Positions 1-8,300 of a stretch of 14,560 nt of DNA are shown piece after piece. The notes beneath the pieces are model-generated. The model was not told the origin of the DNA and did no database searches. It saw nothing but the letters and a program-made list of their open reading frames with translations. The translations under genes were made by a program, and so were the position numbers. Source of the DNA: Alphaproteobacteria bacterium. GTDB taxonomy: Bacteria > Pseudomonadota > Alphaproteobacteria > Elsterales > Elsteraceae. Location: positions 1 through 14,560 of the forward strand of contig JAAFHH010000023.1 in NCBI GenBank assembly GCA_013297545.1, written 5' to 3'. Every line of letters starts with the position of its first letter. Position 1 is the stretch's first letter.

Positions 1-785
1 CGGATGCCGCCGTCACACCGATGCACTGGCAGCACCGGCTGTTCCCGAGCCTGCTGCAGCCGCGCATCCAGGTGATCCACGATGGCATCGACACCGATGC
101 GATCCGCCCCGGCCCGCCCCAAGCGCTGACTTTACCGACCGGCGTCGTGCTGCAGCCGGGCGAGCCGTTGGTCACCTTCGCCTCGCGCGCGCTCGAGCCG
201 CTGCGCGGGCTGCACCTGGTGCTGCGCAGCCTGCCGGCGATCCTGGCAGCGCGACCCGATGCGCGCATGGTGCTGGTCGGCAGCACCGGGCAGGAATATG
301 GCCCGGCGGCCCCAGGCGGCGATTGGGTCGTCCATCTCTTGGCCGGCATCACGCCCGCAATCGACCGCTCGCGCCTGGTGGTGGCCCCCTTTCTGCCACA
401 CGCGGATCTGCTGGCGCTGTTTCGCCTCAGTCGTGCACACATCTACGCAAGCCTGCCGTTCGTGCTGTCCTGGTCGATCCTGGAGGCGATGGCTGCCGGC
501 GCGCCGGTGGTGGCGATGGCAACCGATCCGGTGCTGGAGGCGATCACCCCCGAGGCAACCGGCCTCACCTTCGCCACCGGCAATCCGCAGGAGCTGGCAG
601 CCCAAGTGCTGCGGCTGCTGGGCGACCGAGCGTTCGGCCACCGCCTCGGGCTCGCCGGACGAGAGCGGGTGCGCCAGCGTTACGATCTTGCGCGGGTGTG
701 CCTGCCGCTCCACGATCAGCTGATCCGCGGCCAGACGGCGACCCGCCCGCTCGATGCCGATCCAATCATCGCGCGGGCGCGGTGA
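1..785 (+). CDS. GT4 family glycosyltransferase, C-terminal part (5' end outside window)
   Basis: The frame is open from the left edge (first whole codon at base 3) to the TGA at 783-785. About 260 residues are visible, enough for the linker and C-terminal Rossmann domain of a GT-B fold enzyme. Such enzymes transfer a sugar from a nucleotide donor, here probably at the cytoplasmic face of the membrane during surface-glycan assembly. The visible part opens with a TPMHWQHRLFP stretch, then IHDGIDTD, a motif common at the domain junction in GT4 proteins. The donor-site motif PFVLSWSILEAMAAG follows, with its glutamate at bases 483-485. The usual first Glu of the E-x7-E motif is Phe here. From memory this PFVLSWS form is normal in one GT4 subgroup, so it is probably not a defect. 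The next gene starts within the stop codon (GTGA), implying coupled translation. The ATG at base 21 is internal. Sugar and acceptor cannot be read from the sequence. Confidence 0.88.
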   Translation, partial: DAAVTPMHWQHRLFPSLLQPRIQVIHDGIDTDAIRPGPPQALTLPTGVVLQPGEPLVTFASRALEPLRGLHLVLRSLPAILAARPDARMVLVGSTGQEYGPAAPGGDWVVHLLAGITPAIDRSRLVVAPFLPHADLLALFRLSRAHIYASLPFVLSWSILEAMAAGAPVVAMATDPVLEAITPEATGLTFATGNPQELAAQVLRLLGDRAFGHRLGLAGRERVRQRYDLARVCLPLHDQLIRGQTATRPLDADPIIARAR

Positions 786-2863
786 GTGCCCCAGAGGTGG
801 AGACCACCGTGACCAGTGCGCGCGCACCTGACCAATCCGCGGGCGTGCTGCGCCATCCGATCGTGCGGCTGGACGCGGGCCATGGTGCGGTGCTGCTGGC
901 TGATCCCGCACTCGCCAGCACCGTGACCAGTACCCTGGCTGATCCGCGCATTGACGCCTATGCGTTGAGCGAGGGGGCAGCCCTGATGATCGTGCCACTA
1001 CCGGCAACGGTGACGGAAGTGACCGCCCTCCAGGTCCGCCTGCAGGACCAGGTGCTGGCCCTGCAGTTCGCGGACACGGCTGTTGCGACGAGCGCACCCT
1101 GGTTGCAGCACCCGCGCGTACCGATGGCGCTGGCGCATGCGTCGCTCAACAGCCGGCGCCAACCGCTGCTCGCCCTTGGCAATTGGCCACCGTTCGCGCC
1201 GGCAGACGGGGTGCGGCAGGTGCTGCGGGCCTCGGGGGTGCTGTATGTCGAGCTCGATCATCTGCCGGATCAGCTGCGCCTTGGCAGCCCCGGCCGGTGG
1301 GCCGCCGCGATTGAAACCGGCGCGCTCAGCACTGGCGGGTACTTTGTCGTCGCTGACCTACCGCAGGGGGCGCACGACGTCGTGCTGATTGGTCGCGAGG
1401 GTGCGGGCGGGGCGCTCCCGCTGGCGGCAGCCTCATCGGCCTTGCTCGATCATCTGAGCACGCTCGACGCAGTCCAGCACATCCGCCAGCGCGAAGCGCT
1501 TGGCCGGTTGGCGGTGCGCACCGAAAGTGCCGTGATCGCAAGCCTGGTGCGCGACTGCCAAGCCCGCCGCGCCCTGCCCGCCCGCATTGAACAGCTGGGC
1601 GAGCGGGTGATCGCCGCCCTCGACCTCGCCTTGCCAGTGGGCGACGCGCTGTTGGTGGTCGGGCGGCTCGATCCACTCCTGGATCCAGCACAGCTGGCGA
1701 TCATGCCGCCAACCGGCACGCCGATCGCAAGCCCGCTGCAGCGCCTGGCGCCGGACCGCCCAGAGGTCGCAGCGCTGGTATCGATCCCAGGCGAGATGGC
1801 CGGGATCTGCACCCAAGTCCGCGGGCAGTTCACCGCACCAAACGGCCAGCTGCTGACCCTGTTGTCGCCGCTGGCCCCGACCACGCCCGAGCTTGCGCGC
1901 GCCGCGATCCTGGCGGCCGCACCGCCTGTGGCCTGGACGGAGGTTGCGCTGGCAACCCTGTTCGGGCCGGCGCTGGCGCACTGGCAAGCCGCTTTCGTGC
2001 CCCTGGTGACCGTCGCGGACGAGATGGTGTTCGGCACTCCGCCGGCTGAGCCCGTGGTCAGCATCATCGTGCCGCTCTACCACGACTACAGCTTCTTGCG
2101 CGCGCAGCTGATGGCGTTTGCGGTTGACCCCGATGCGCCTGCAGTTGAGCTGCTCTACGTGCTGGATCAGCCGAAGGACCGCCTGGTGGTCGAACAGCTG
2201 CTGGACGGCCTCACCCAAGCGCTGGGGGTGGCGTGCCGGCTGATCGTGCTGTCGTGCAATGGCGGCTACGGGCTTGCCAACAACCATGGTGCTGCGCTGG
2301 CGCGCGGCACGGGTCTGGTGCTGATGAATTCGGATGTGGTGCCGACGTCCCGTGGCTGGATCAGCCGCTGGTGGCAGCGCCACCGTCAGCACGACCGCAT
2401 CGGCGCCTCGGGGCCAAAACTGCTCTACGCCGATGGGTCCTTGCAGCATGCGGGCTTGTTCTTTGCGCGCGAACGCCTGCCCTGGTGGATCAACAAGCAC
2501 TACCACAAGGGCTATCCAGCGGCGTTTCCGGCCGCCCAACAGGCGCGCGCAGTCCCTGGCGTCACCGGCGCGTGCTTGATGATCGACCGGCAGCTGTTTC
2601 GCCGCCTGGGCGGTTTCAACACCGGCTACGTGATCGGTGACTTTGAGGACAGCGACTTGTGCCTGCGCCTGCGCGCCGAGGGGTTCAGTATTCACTACGA
2701 CTCGGGCGAGACTTTGTTCCACATCGAGCGTAGCTCCATGCGCCATCACACGGGCTACACGGAAACCGCGGCCGGGCGGTACAACGGCTGGCGGCAAACG
2801 CAGATCTGGGGCCACGCCATCGAACGCTTGATGGCCGATTTCTCAAGCGAGGTGCCGGCGTGA
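782..2863 (+). CDS. GT2 family glycosyltransferase with large uncharacterised N-terminal region
   Basis: This is a 693-residue protein if it starts at the GTG overlapping the previous stop. The C-terminal third is a GT-A glycosyltransferase: the domain opens at about residue 425 with VVSIIVPLY, has the metal/nucleotide motif NSDVV (N516, D518), a CNGGYGLANN acceptor-side segment, and the catalytic-loop acids DFEDSD (D620-D625). It probably adds a sugar to a growing glycan in the cytoplasm. Residues 1 to about 420 are unlike GT2 and unrecognised. They are rich in Ala, Leu and Val, lack a signal peptide or clear membrane helix, and look like alternating short strands and helices. The start is uncertain: GTG 782 gives a GTGA overlap, whereas the in-frame GTG at 809 has a better ribosome site. 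The frame stays open upstream of 782, but that part lies within the previous gene. The next gene starts at the stop codon, again by GTGA. Confidence 0.88.
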   Translation: MSAPEVETTVTSARAPDQSAGVLRHPIVRLDAGHGAVLLADPALASTVTSTLADPRIDAYALSEGAALMIVPLPATVTEVTALQVRLQDQVLALQFADTAVATSAPWLQHPRVPMALAHASLNSRRQPLLALGNWPPFAPADGVRQVLRASGVLYVELDHLPDQLRLGSPGRWAAAIETGALSTGGYFVVADLPQGAHDVVLIGREGAGGALPLAAASSALLDHLSTLDAVQHIRQREALGRLAVRTESAVIASLVRDCQARRALPARIEQLGERVIAALDLALPVGDALLVVGRLDPLLDPAQLAIMPPTGTPIASPLQRLAPDRPEVAALVSIPGEMAGICTQVRGQFTAPNGQLLTLLSPLAPTTPELARAAILAAAPPVAWTEVALATLFGPALAHWQAAFVPLVTVADEMVFGTPPAEPVVSIIVPLYHDYSFLRAQLMAFAVDPDAPAVELLYVLDQPKDRLVVEQLLDGLTQALGVACRLIVLSCNGGYGLANNHGAALARGTGLVLMNSDVVPTSRGWISRWWQRHRQHDRIGASGPKLLYADGSLQHAGLFFARERLPWWINKHYHKGYPAAFPAAQQARAVPGVTGACLMIDRQLFRRLGGFNTGYVIGDFEDSDLCLRLRAEGFSIHYDSGETLFHIERSSMRHHTGYTETAAGRYNGWRQTQIWGHAIERLMADFSSEVPA
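793..802 (+). promoter_or_regulatory. Shine-Dalgarno-like site for alternative GTG start at 809
   Basis: The purine-rich AGAGGTGGAG lies six bases before an in-frame GTG (809-811), nine codons after the coupled GTG start at 782. No similar site precedes 782. The GT2 protein may therefore begin at either codon. Coupling by stop/start overlap favours 782 and the ribosome site favours 809. Confidence 0.45.
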
Positions 2864-4098
2864 AGGTGCTGCACATCGCCCACGGGCATCCCGACTTTCA
2901 AGCCGGCGGCACCGAGCTGTTCGCGCAAGCACTCGCGCGCCATCAAGCGTCGGTCGGCTGGCAAACACAGTTCCTGGCCGCCGCACCACCGCGCTACCGG
3001 CAGATCAATGGCGGTACTGCCTTGATCACACCGCCGAGCGAAGCCGCCGACTTCGTCATGACCGGCGGCGATTTCGATCTGCTGGCACTCAGTCAGAAAA
3101 ACTTCGGGTTCCTGGCCGAATTCGAACGCGTGCTGAGCGACCTGCGCCCAGATGTCGTGCACTTCCACCACCTGTTGATGTTCGGGATCGAGGCGATCGC
3201 GGTCGCGCGCCGGGTGCTGCCAGCGGCAAAACTGGTGCTGACCTTGCACGACTACTACGCCCTGTGCGCCAACGAAGGTTCGCTGAAGCGGACCGACGGC
3301 ACGCTGTGTGCGCGCTCCACCCCTGGCCGCTGCCTGCAATGCCGGCCGGACGCCACCCTGGTGGCGCTGCGCTTGCGCGACTTGACCATCCGGGCGGCGT
3401 TCGAGTTGATCGACCAGTTCGTCGCCCCGAGCGCGTTTTTGGCCGCACAGCTGCGCGGCTGGGGTCTGCCAACGGCGCGGTTGCGGGTGATCCAGAATGG
3501 CCATCCCGCCTCAGCTGCCGTACCACGACCAGCACCACCCCAGCCGACCCCAGACCGGCCGCTGCGCATCGGCTTTTTCGGCAATGTAGTGGAGCGCAAG
3601 GGCGTGCCCGTGCTGCTGCAAGGCTTAGCCGCAGCAATCGCGCGCGGTGCCGCACCGGTGAGCGTGCAGATCCACGGCTCCACCCAATTCGCGCCGAGCA
3701 GCCTGCAAAGCGCCATCGCGGCCGACGTTGAGCGGCTCGGGCCACACGTCCAGATCGCGGGTACCTATGCGCCAGACGATGTCTACCGGCGCATCGCGGG
3801 CGTCGACTGGGTGGCAGTGCCGTCGATCTGGTACGAGAACGATCCGTTGGTGATCCAAGAAGCCTTCCACTGCCGGCGCCCGGTGCTGTGTTCCGGCATC
3901 GGCGGCATGGCGGAGCGGGTGATCGACGGGGTCTATGGCCACCACGTGGCACCCGGCGACCCGGCGGCCTGGGCCGATGCAATCCTGGCGCTGGCGGCCG
4001 ATCCGAGCCGCGCCACCACGATCGGCGCACAAGTGCCGGCCGCCCACAGCATGGCAACCTGCGCGGATGCCTACCAGGAGGCTTACACGGCGCCATGA
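2860..4098 (+). CDS. GT4 family glycosyltransferase with four-cysteine insertion
   Basis: This 412-residue GT-B glycosyltransferase has typical length for a complete GT4 enzyme. The N-terminal domain starts MKVLHIAHGHPDFQAGGTE, with the GGTE loop that contacts the donor, followed by DVVHFHHL and TLHDYYALC. A cysteine group then follows: C136, C150, C158 and C161. The spacing suggests a bound metal, and from memory similar Cys sets occur after the LHDY motif in many GT4 proteins. The C-terminal domain has GFFGNVVERKGV and an intact donor motif E326-x7-E334 in the segment WYENDPLVIQEAF. It should act on a cytoplasmic or membrane-attached glycan intermediate, but donor and acceptor are unknown. 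The GTG start overlaps the upstream stop (GTGA), with a GAGG ribosome site about seven bases before it inside the previous gene. The stop overlaps the next ATG (ATGA). Confidence 0.92.
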   Translation: MKVLHIAHGHPDFQAGGTELFAQALARHQASVGWQTQFLAAAPPRYRQINGGTALITPPSEAADFVMTGGDFDLLALSQKNFGFLAEFERVLSDLRPDVVHFHHLLMFGIEAIAVARRVLPAAKLVLTLHDYYALCANEGSLKRTDGTLCARSTPGRCLQCRPDATLVALRLRDLTIRAAFELIDQFVAPSAFLAAQLRGWGLPTARLRVIQNGHPASAAVPRPAPPQPTPDRPLRIGFFGNVVERKGVPVLLQGLAAAIARGAAPVSVQIHGSTQFAPSSLQSAIAADVERLGPHVQIAGTYAPDDVYRRIAGVDWVAVPSIWYENDPLVIQEAFHCRRPVLCSGIGGMAERVIDGVYGHHVAPGDPAAWADAILALAADPSRATTIGAQVPAAHSMATCADAYQEAYTAP

Positions 4099-5246
4099 GC
4101 GGCGGCTGGCTTGCCATCGACGCGGTCACCACGACCTGGACCCACACGCTCGCCCGGGTCGAGATCACCAAGCCTTGGCCGAAGCAGCCGCTGCCCAGCC
4201 TGAGTCTGGATATTGCAGGGGAGGTGGTCGGCGCCTTTGCCTGCCCGGCCGCGGTGCGTGTCGCGGTTCACGATGGCCCGCGGCTGCGTCAACCAGCGGT
4301 CTGCAGCACCGATGCTTTTGGCCAATGCCACCTCCAGCTTGGCGCCGTGATCAGCGTTGTCGACCTGCCGGCGCACTTCACCGTGACGGTGGAGATCGAG
4401 ACCAGCGACGGCGGGCTGCACCCGGTGTGCCAAATACGTGGCCGCCGCCGGCCCCGCTTGGCACCCGCGCAGATCCGCCTCAACCCGCTGATGGTGGTGA
4501 GCCTCGGCCGCTCCGGGTCGACCTGGCTGATGCACGCGCTCAATCAGCACCCAGCCCTGGTGTGCGATCCCACCTACCCGTTTGAGGAGCGCCACGGCCA
4601 ACTCAACGCCAAAGCGGCGACGGCAGCAATGCGCAGCGGTGCGTACCGCCGCATGGGCAGATCGCTCGCCGCGACCGAAGAGCTGTACCAGGCCAATGCC
4701 GCCGTCACCGACAAGCGCGCGGTGCAGTTCTTTATCGAGAAGGCGCCGTGCAGTCTGGCCGTGCTGCAACGGATGGAGCGCTGGTACGGTGCCGGTAAAG
4801 TGATCGTGCTGGTGCGGGATTTCCGCGATGTATTGGCCTCCGTGTTCGCGTTCAACGCCAAGCGCGGCTCGCTCGATTTTGGCCGCGATACGGTGGCGAG
4901 TGATGCCGACTACGTGGCTTACCTCGCCCGGCAAGCCGACGCGTTGGTCACGCTCTCGGCTAGCCTCGGTGCGCGCGCTATCACCGTGCGCTATGAAGCG
5001 TTGATGACAACACCCGAGGCCGCCCTGAACCAGATCTGCGCGGCCCTTGAGATGGCACCATTCGCCGACTGGGCGGCAACGGCAGGGCCTGAGGCAGCCT
5101 CGTTGATGCACTTCCACCGCACCAGCCCGAGCGTGGACGACAGCATGGGTCGCTGGCGGCGGGACTTGGACCCGGAGCTGCAGGCGCTGGCGACGGCGGC
5201 ACTCGGCCCGGCGTTGGCGGCGTTTGGCTATGAGGAGCGCGGTTGA
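4095..5246 (+). CDS. Sulfotransferase family protein with N-terminal accessory domain
   Basis: The protein has 383 residues. The catalytic part starts near residue 130 (LMVVSLGRSGSTWLMHALN). G138-RSGSTW is the loop that binds the 5'-phosphosulfate of PAPS in this family, and VRDFRDVLAS (R241, S249) is the 3'-phosphate site. A sulfotransferase moves sulfate from PAPS to a hydroxyl or amine; in this operon the likely acceptor is a sugar of the glycan, although the family also includes members with unproven activity. Residues 1 to about 130 are not part of the sulfotransferase fold and look like a beta-rich accessory domain ending in IRGRRRPRL. I recall similar linkers before sulfotransferase or glycosyltransferase domains in other bacteria, but cannot check. 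The ATG overlaps the previous stop by ATGA, and an AGGAGG lies 13 bases upstream (4076-4081), slightly far. It is the last of the tightly coupled genes. Confidence 0.85.
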   Translation: MSGGWLAIDAVTTTWTHTLARVEITKPWPKQPLPSLSLDIAGEVVGAFACPAAVRVAVHDGPRLRQPAVCSTDAFGQCHLQLGAVISVVDLPAHFTVTVEIETSDGGLHPVCQIRGRRRPRLAPAQIRLNPLMVVSLGRSGSTWLMHALNQHPALVCDPTYPFEERHGQLNAKAATAAMRSGAYRRMGRSLAATEELYQANAAVTDKRAVQFFIEKAPCSLAVLQRMERWYGAGKVIVLVRDFRDVLASVFAFNAKRGSLDFGRDTVASDADYVAYLARQADALVTLSASLGARAITVRYEALMTTPEAALNQICAALEMAPFADWAATAGPEAASLMHFHRTSPSVDDSMGRWRRDLDPELQALATAALGPALAAFGYEERG

Positions 5247-5339
5247 GACTTGCGCGGCGCTGACTGGCGCGGCGACACTCCAGCCGCGGAGAGTGCACCC
5301 AAGTGGGGCGAGATCTTCTGCGGGGCTGGGATAGGCACG

Positions 5340-8300
5340 ATGGTAGACCCAAACAAAGCGCTCACATCAGCCATCCAAAGCCAGATGAAGATGCTCTTTG
5401 ACCTAAACTGGTATCAGCATCAAACTGGACGTACTTGGGATAGTAAGATTTCCGCCCTCAATGACTATTTGAAAGACGGTTGGCGGCGATCGTTCGATCC
5501 GCATCCGCTGTTCTCGACGCGGTTTTATCTGGACAACAATCCAGATGTCGCCGCCGCCGATATGCCGCCGCTCTATCACTTCGCCCATCATGGTTTTCGC
5601 GAAGGTCGCGATCCACACCCTATGTTTCATTTGATTTGGTATAAAACAACTTATGCGGCCTTGCTTGCTGCTGAAGCCAACCCGCTCATCCATTACCTTT
5701 CCAGAACGACTGGTGCCGGCGTGCGGCCGAATCCGGACTTTGACAGCGATTGGTATGCTCGAACCTACGCCGGTTTGCTGGCCGACGGCGTTGACCCGCT
5801 GACGCACTTCGTTACCATGGGCGCCGAGCTTGGTCTTGCGCGTACAGCCGAAGAATATGGCCAAGCCGGCGCAGACGGTTTGCGGGAATTTCAGGCCCTG
5901 CGCGATCGCATGAAGAATATCGGCGATGAAAATCCCGATGTCTTGAGCGAATCCGTGTTTCCAATCTCTCAGTCGGATCTGGCCAGTGTCGAGCTTTTAT
6001 CTTTGGATATCTGGGATACCGTGCTGCGACGCGACTGTTATCCAGATGAGATCAAACTACAGACCTGCCGGTTCTTGGTGTTGCGCTACTATTGGAACTT
6101 GCGCGCCGCCTATCGATCGGCTCGAAGCCTGTTTCGTTCGCGGATCGCCGCCGAGAACCAGCATTCGCCAAAACATGACTTCGAGTATCGCTTCGCCGCG
6201 GTCGCGCCACGGTGGTTGCAGAGTGTGCTCGAGCCCAGCCTACCCGCTGAGCAATTGGAGCGCATTACAGCAGAAGTTCTTGCACATGAATTCAAAGCAG
6301 AAAGCCGCAGTATTCACACGGATCCAAGCTTTAAGGCGTTCGTCGAACAGACAAAACTACCAACAACGATCTTTGTTTCGGATTTTTATTATGAAAGCAC
6401 TTACATTCGGCGCCTACTTGCCTCTCAAGGCCTAGACACGCTGTTTGCCGGTGGCTACAGCTCAAGCGACTTCTTCAAGTCCAAACGCACCGGCGATCTG
6501 TTTCGCCGCGTTTTGGCAGACTTCGCTGTCGCACCCGGTGCCATGCTGCATGTCGGCGACACACTCGCCGTTGACGTGGTGATGCCGCAGAGCCTGGGCA
6601 TCGCTGCGGTGCACTACGACCAGCGCAGTGCGATGATCCAACGCGAGCAGCGGCGCGCGCGGTTCACCGCCTATCTCGACGACGAGCTCTCACCCCACGC
6701 CGCCGCCATCCGGCAGGCCCTGGCGCAACACGCGCACAGTGGCACGGGGCCTCTGTCCACGCTCGAACAGCACCGCGCCGGCATCGGTTTGGCACCGCTG
6801 GCGGTCGGCTACGTGCTGAGTATCATCGAGCAGGCGCTCACCTTCGGAGTCGAACGGGTCTATTTCCTGACCAGGGAAGGCCAATTCTTTCAAGAACTGT
6901 ATGACACAGTGGTGCGCCTGGACCCCTACACTCTCGGCGACGCCTACCCGAAATCGCACCTGCTGGAAGTAAGCCGCTTGGCCACCTTTGCAGCATCGAT
7001 GGAAACCGATGACTGTATCAAGGAATTGATGCGCCTGTGGACGCTGTACAGTCAGCAATCCTTGCGCGCTGTGTTCCGGTCGCTCAATTTCGACGACGCG
7101 GTGGCACAAGCCGCCGCCAAGCGCGAGGGGATCGACCTTGATGAGGTGGTCGAAGCACCCTGGCAAGACTTGCGCGTCCGCGCGGTGTTGAGCGATCCAG
7201 TCGTTGCCACAGCGCTCACCCGCCATCGTGCCGAGCAGCGCGCCCTGGTATCAGAGTACCTGCGCCAAGAACAGGTTTTGGATGAGTCACGAGCCGTGGT
7301 TTTGGTTGATATCGGCTGGCGAGGATCAATCCAGGACAATCTGTGCAAGCTGGCGGCAAAGCACATTCATGGGTGCTATCTCGGGCTGTTTCAATTCCTC
7401 AATGCCCAGCCCCGCAACAGCAGTAAATCCGCCTGGATTCATGACGAGAACGCGCATTTTCTGTCCTGGATCGGCCAGGAGATCGCACCCCTCGAGATGA
7501 TCTTCAATGGCACTGGCGGCTCCGTCATCGGCTATCGGCGCGAAGCTGGTCGGATTGTTGCCGAGCGGCGCATGTTTCCAGGCGAAGAGGATGTCATCCT
7601 CAGCACGGCACGCCCGCTCCAGGCCGGCATTGTCGAGGCGGCATCGGTGGTGTGCGACTACGTTCGCCGCCATGGGCTGGTCTCGGCCGACATTCGCGAT
7701 CTCGCCCGCCAGGCAGTGCTGGAGTTCTTGACCCGCCCGGCGTCTGCTATCGCGCAAGGGTTCTTCCGCCTGGCCCACAACGAAACCTTTGGCACCGGGG
7801 CGGTGAAGGATATGGCTGCCGGCACGGACCTGCCGAAGGCGTGTGCGGGTCTGAGCGACCATCAGCTGCACGCCGCTGCTACGGATTGCTTGGTCCATTC
7901 GCAATGGCGGTCAGGCTTGTTGGCGCTGGAGGCGGTGAAGGCCTTCTACGACGCGCTGCCAGAACACGCCCGCCATGCGCTGCCGTTCGACTTACCCCTA
8001 CACTATCGCGGCAAACCCAAGGGCCGCCACGACACCACGCCACGACTCGCGATCTATGCCCCGGCGCCGATCCGCGGATCTGGTGGTCACCGCACCATTT
8101 TCAACATCGCCCGCCGCGCGCACCAAATCGGCTTTGGCCTGTTCGTGTATCTCGAATCGGAAGGCGATGGCTTTGGGTGTGTGGAAGAGTTCCTGCAAGG
8201 AACGCCGGCGCAGTTGGCTGTTGGTTGGGATCGATCGGTTTCGGTGGACTTTGCCCTCGCCACCATCGCCCATTCAGCCGCGGTCGTCGCCGAGCATTCC

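Noticed and set aside
323..781. Extension of the GT2 frame upstream to an ATG at 323
   Set aside because: It would overlap 460 bases of the GT4 gene. The translation is Arg/Ala/Gly/Pro-rich low-complexity text typical of an out-of-frame GC-rich read.
1433..2815. Long open frame on the minus strand (460 codons) opposite the GT2 gene
   Set aside because: High-GC shadow. The plus strand has clear GT2 motifs in frame and start/stop coupling on both sides, while the minus translation is rich in Arg, Gln and His and has no recognisable motif.
3888..4094. Upstream extension of the sulfotransferase to 3888
   Set aside because: It lies wholly within the C-terminal part of the GT4 gene. The ATGA overlap at 4095 gives a natural start and the added residues look like frame-shifted text.
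5252..5274. Direct repeat GCGCGGCG twice, 15 bases apart, in the 93-base gap
   Set aside because: An eight-base GC-only word in GC-rich DNA is easily chance, and no regulatory pattern surrounds it.
5250..5339. Start of the fusion protein at TTG 5250
   Set aside because: TTG is a weaker start, there is no convincing ribosome site, and the 30 added residues have no family feature. It remains possible because it would leave only three bases after the previous stop.
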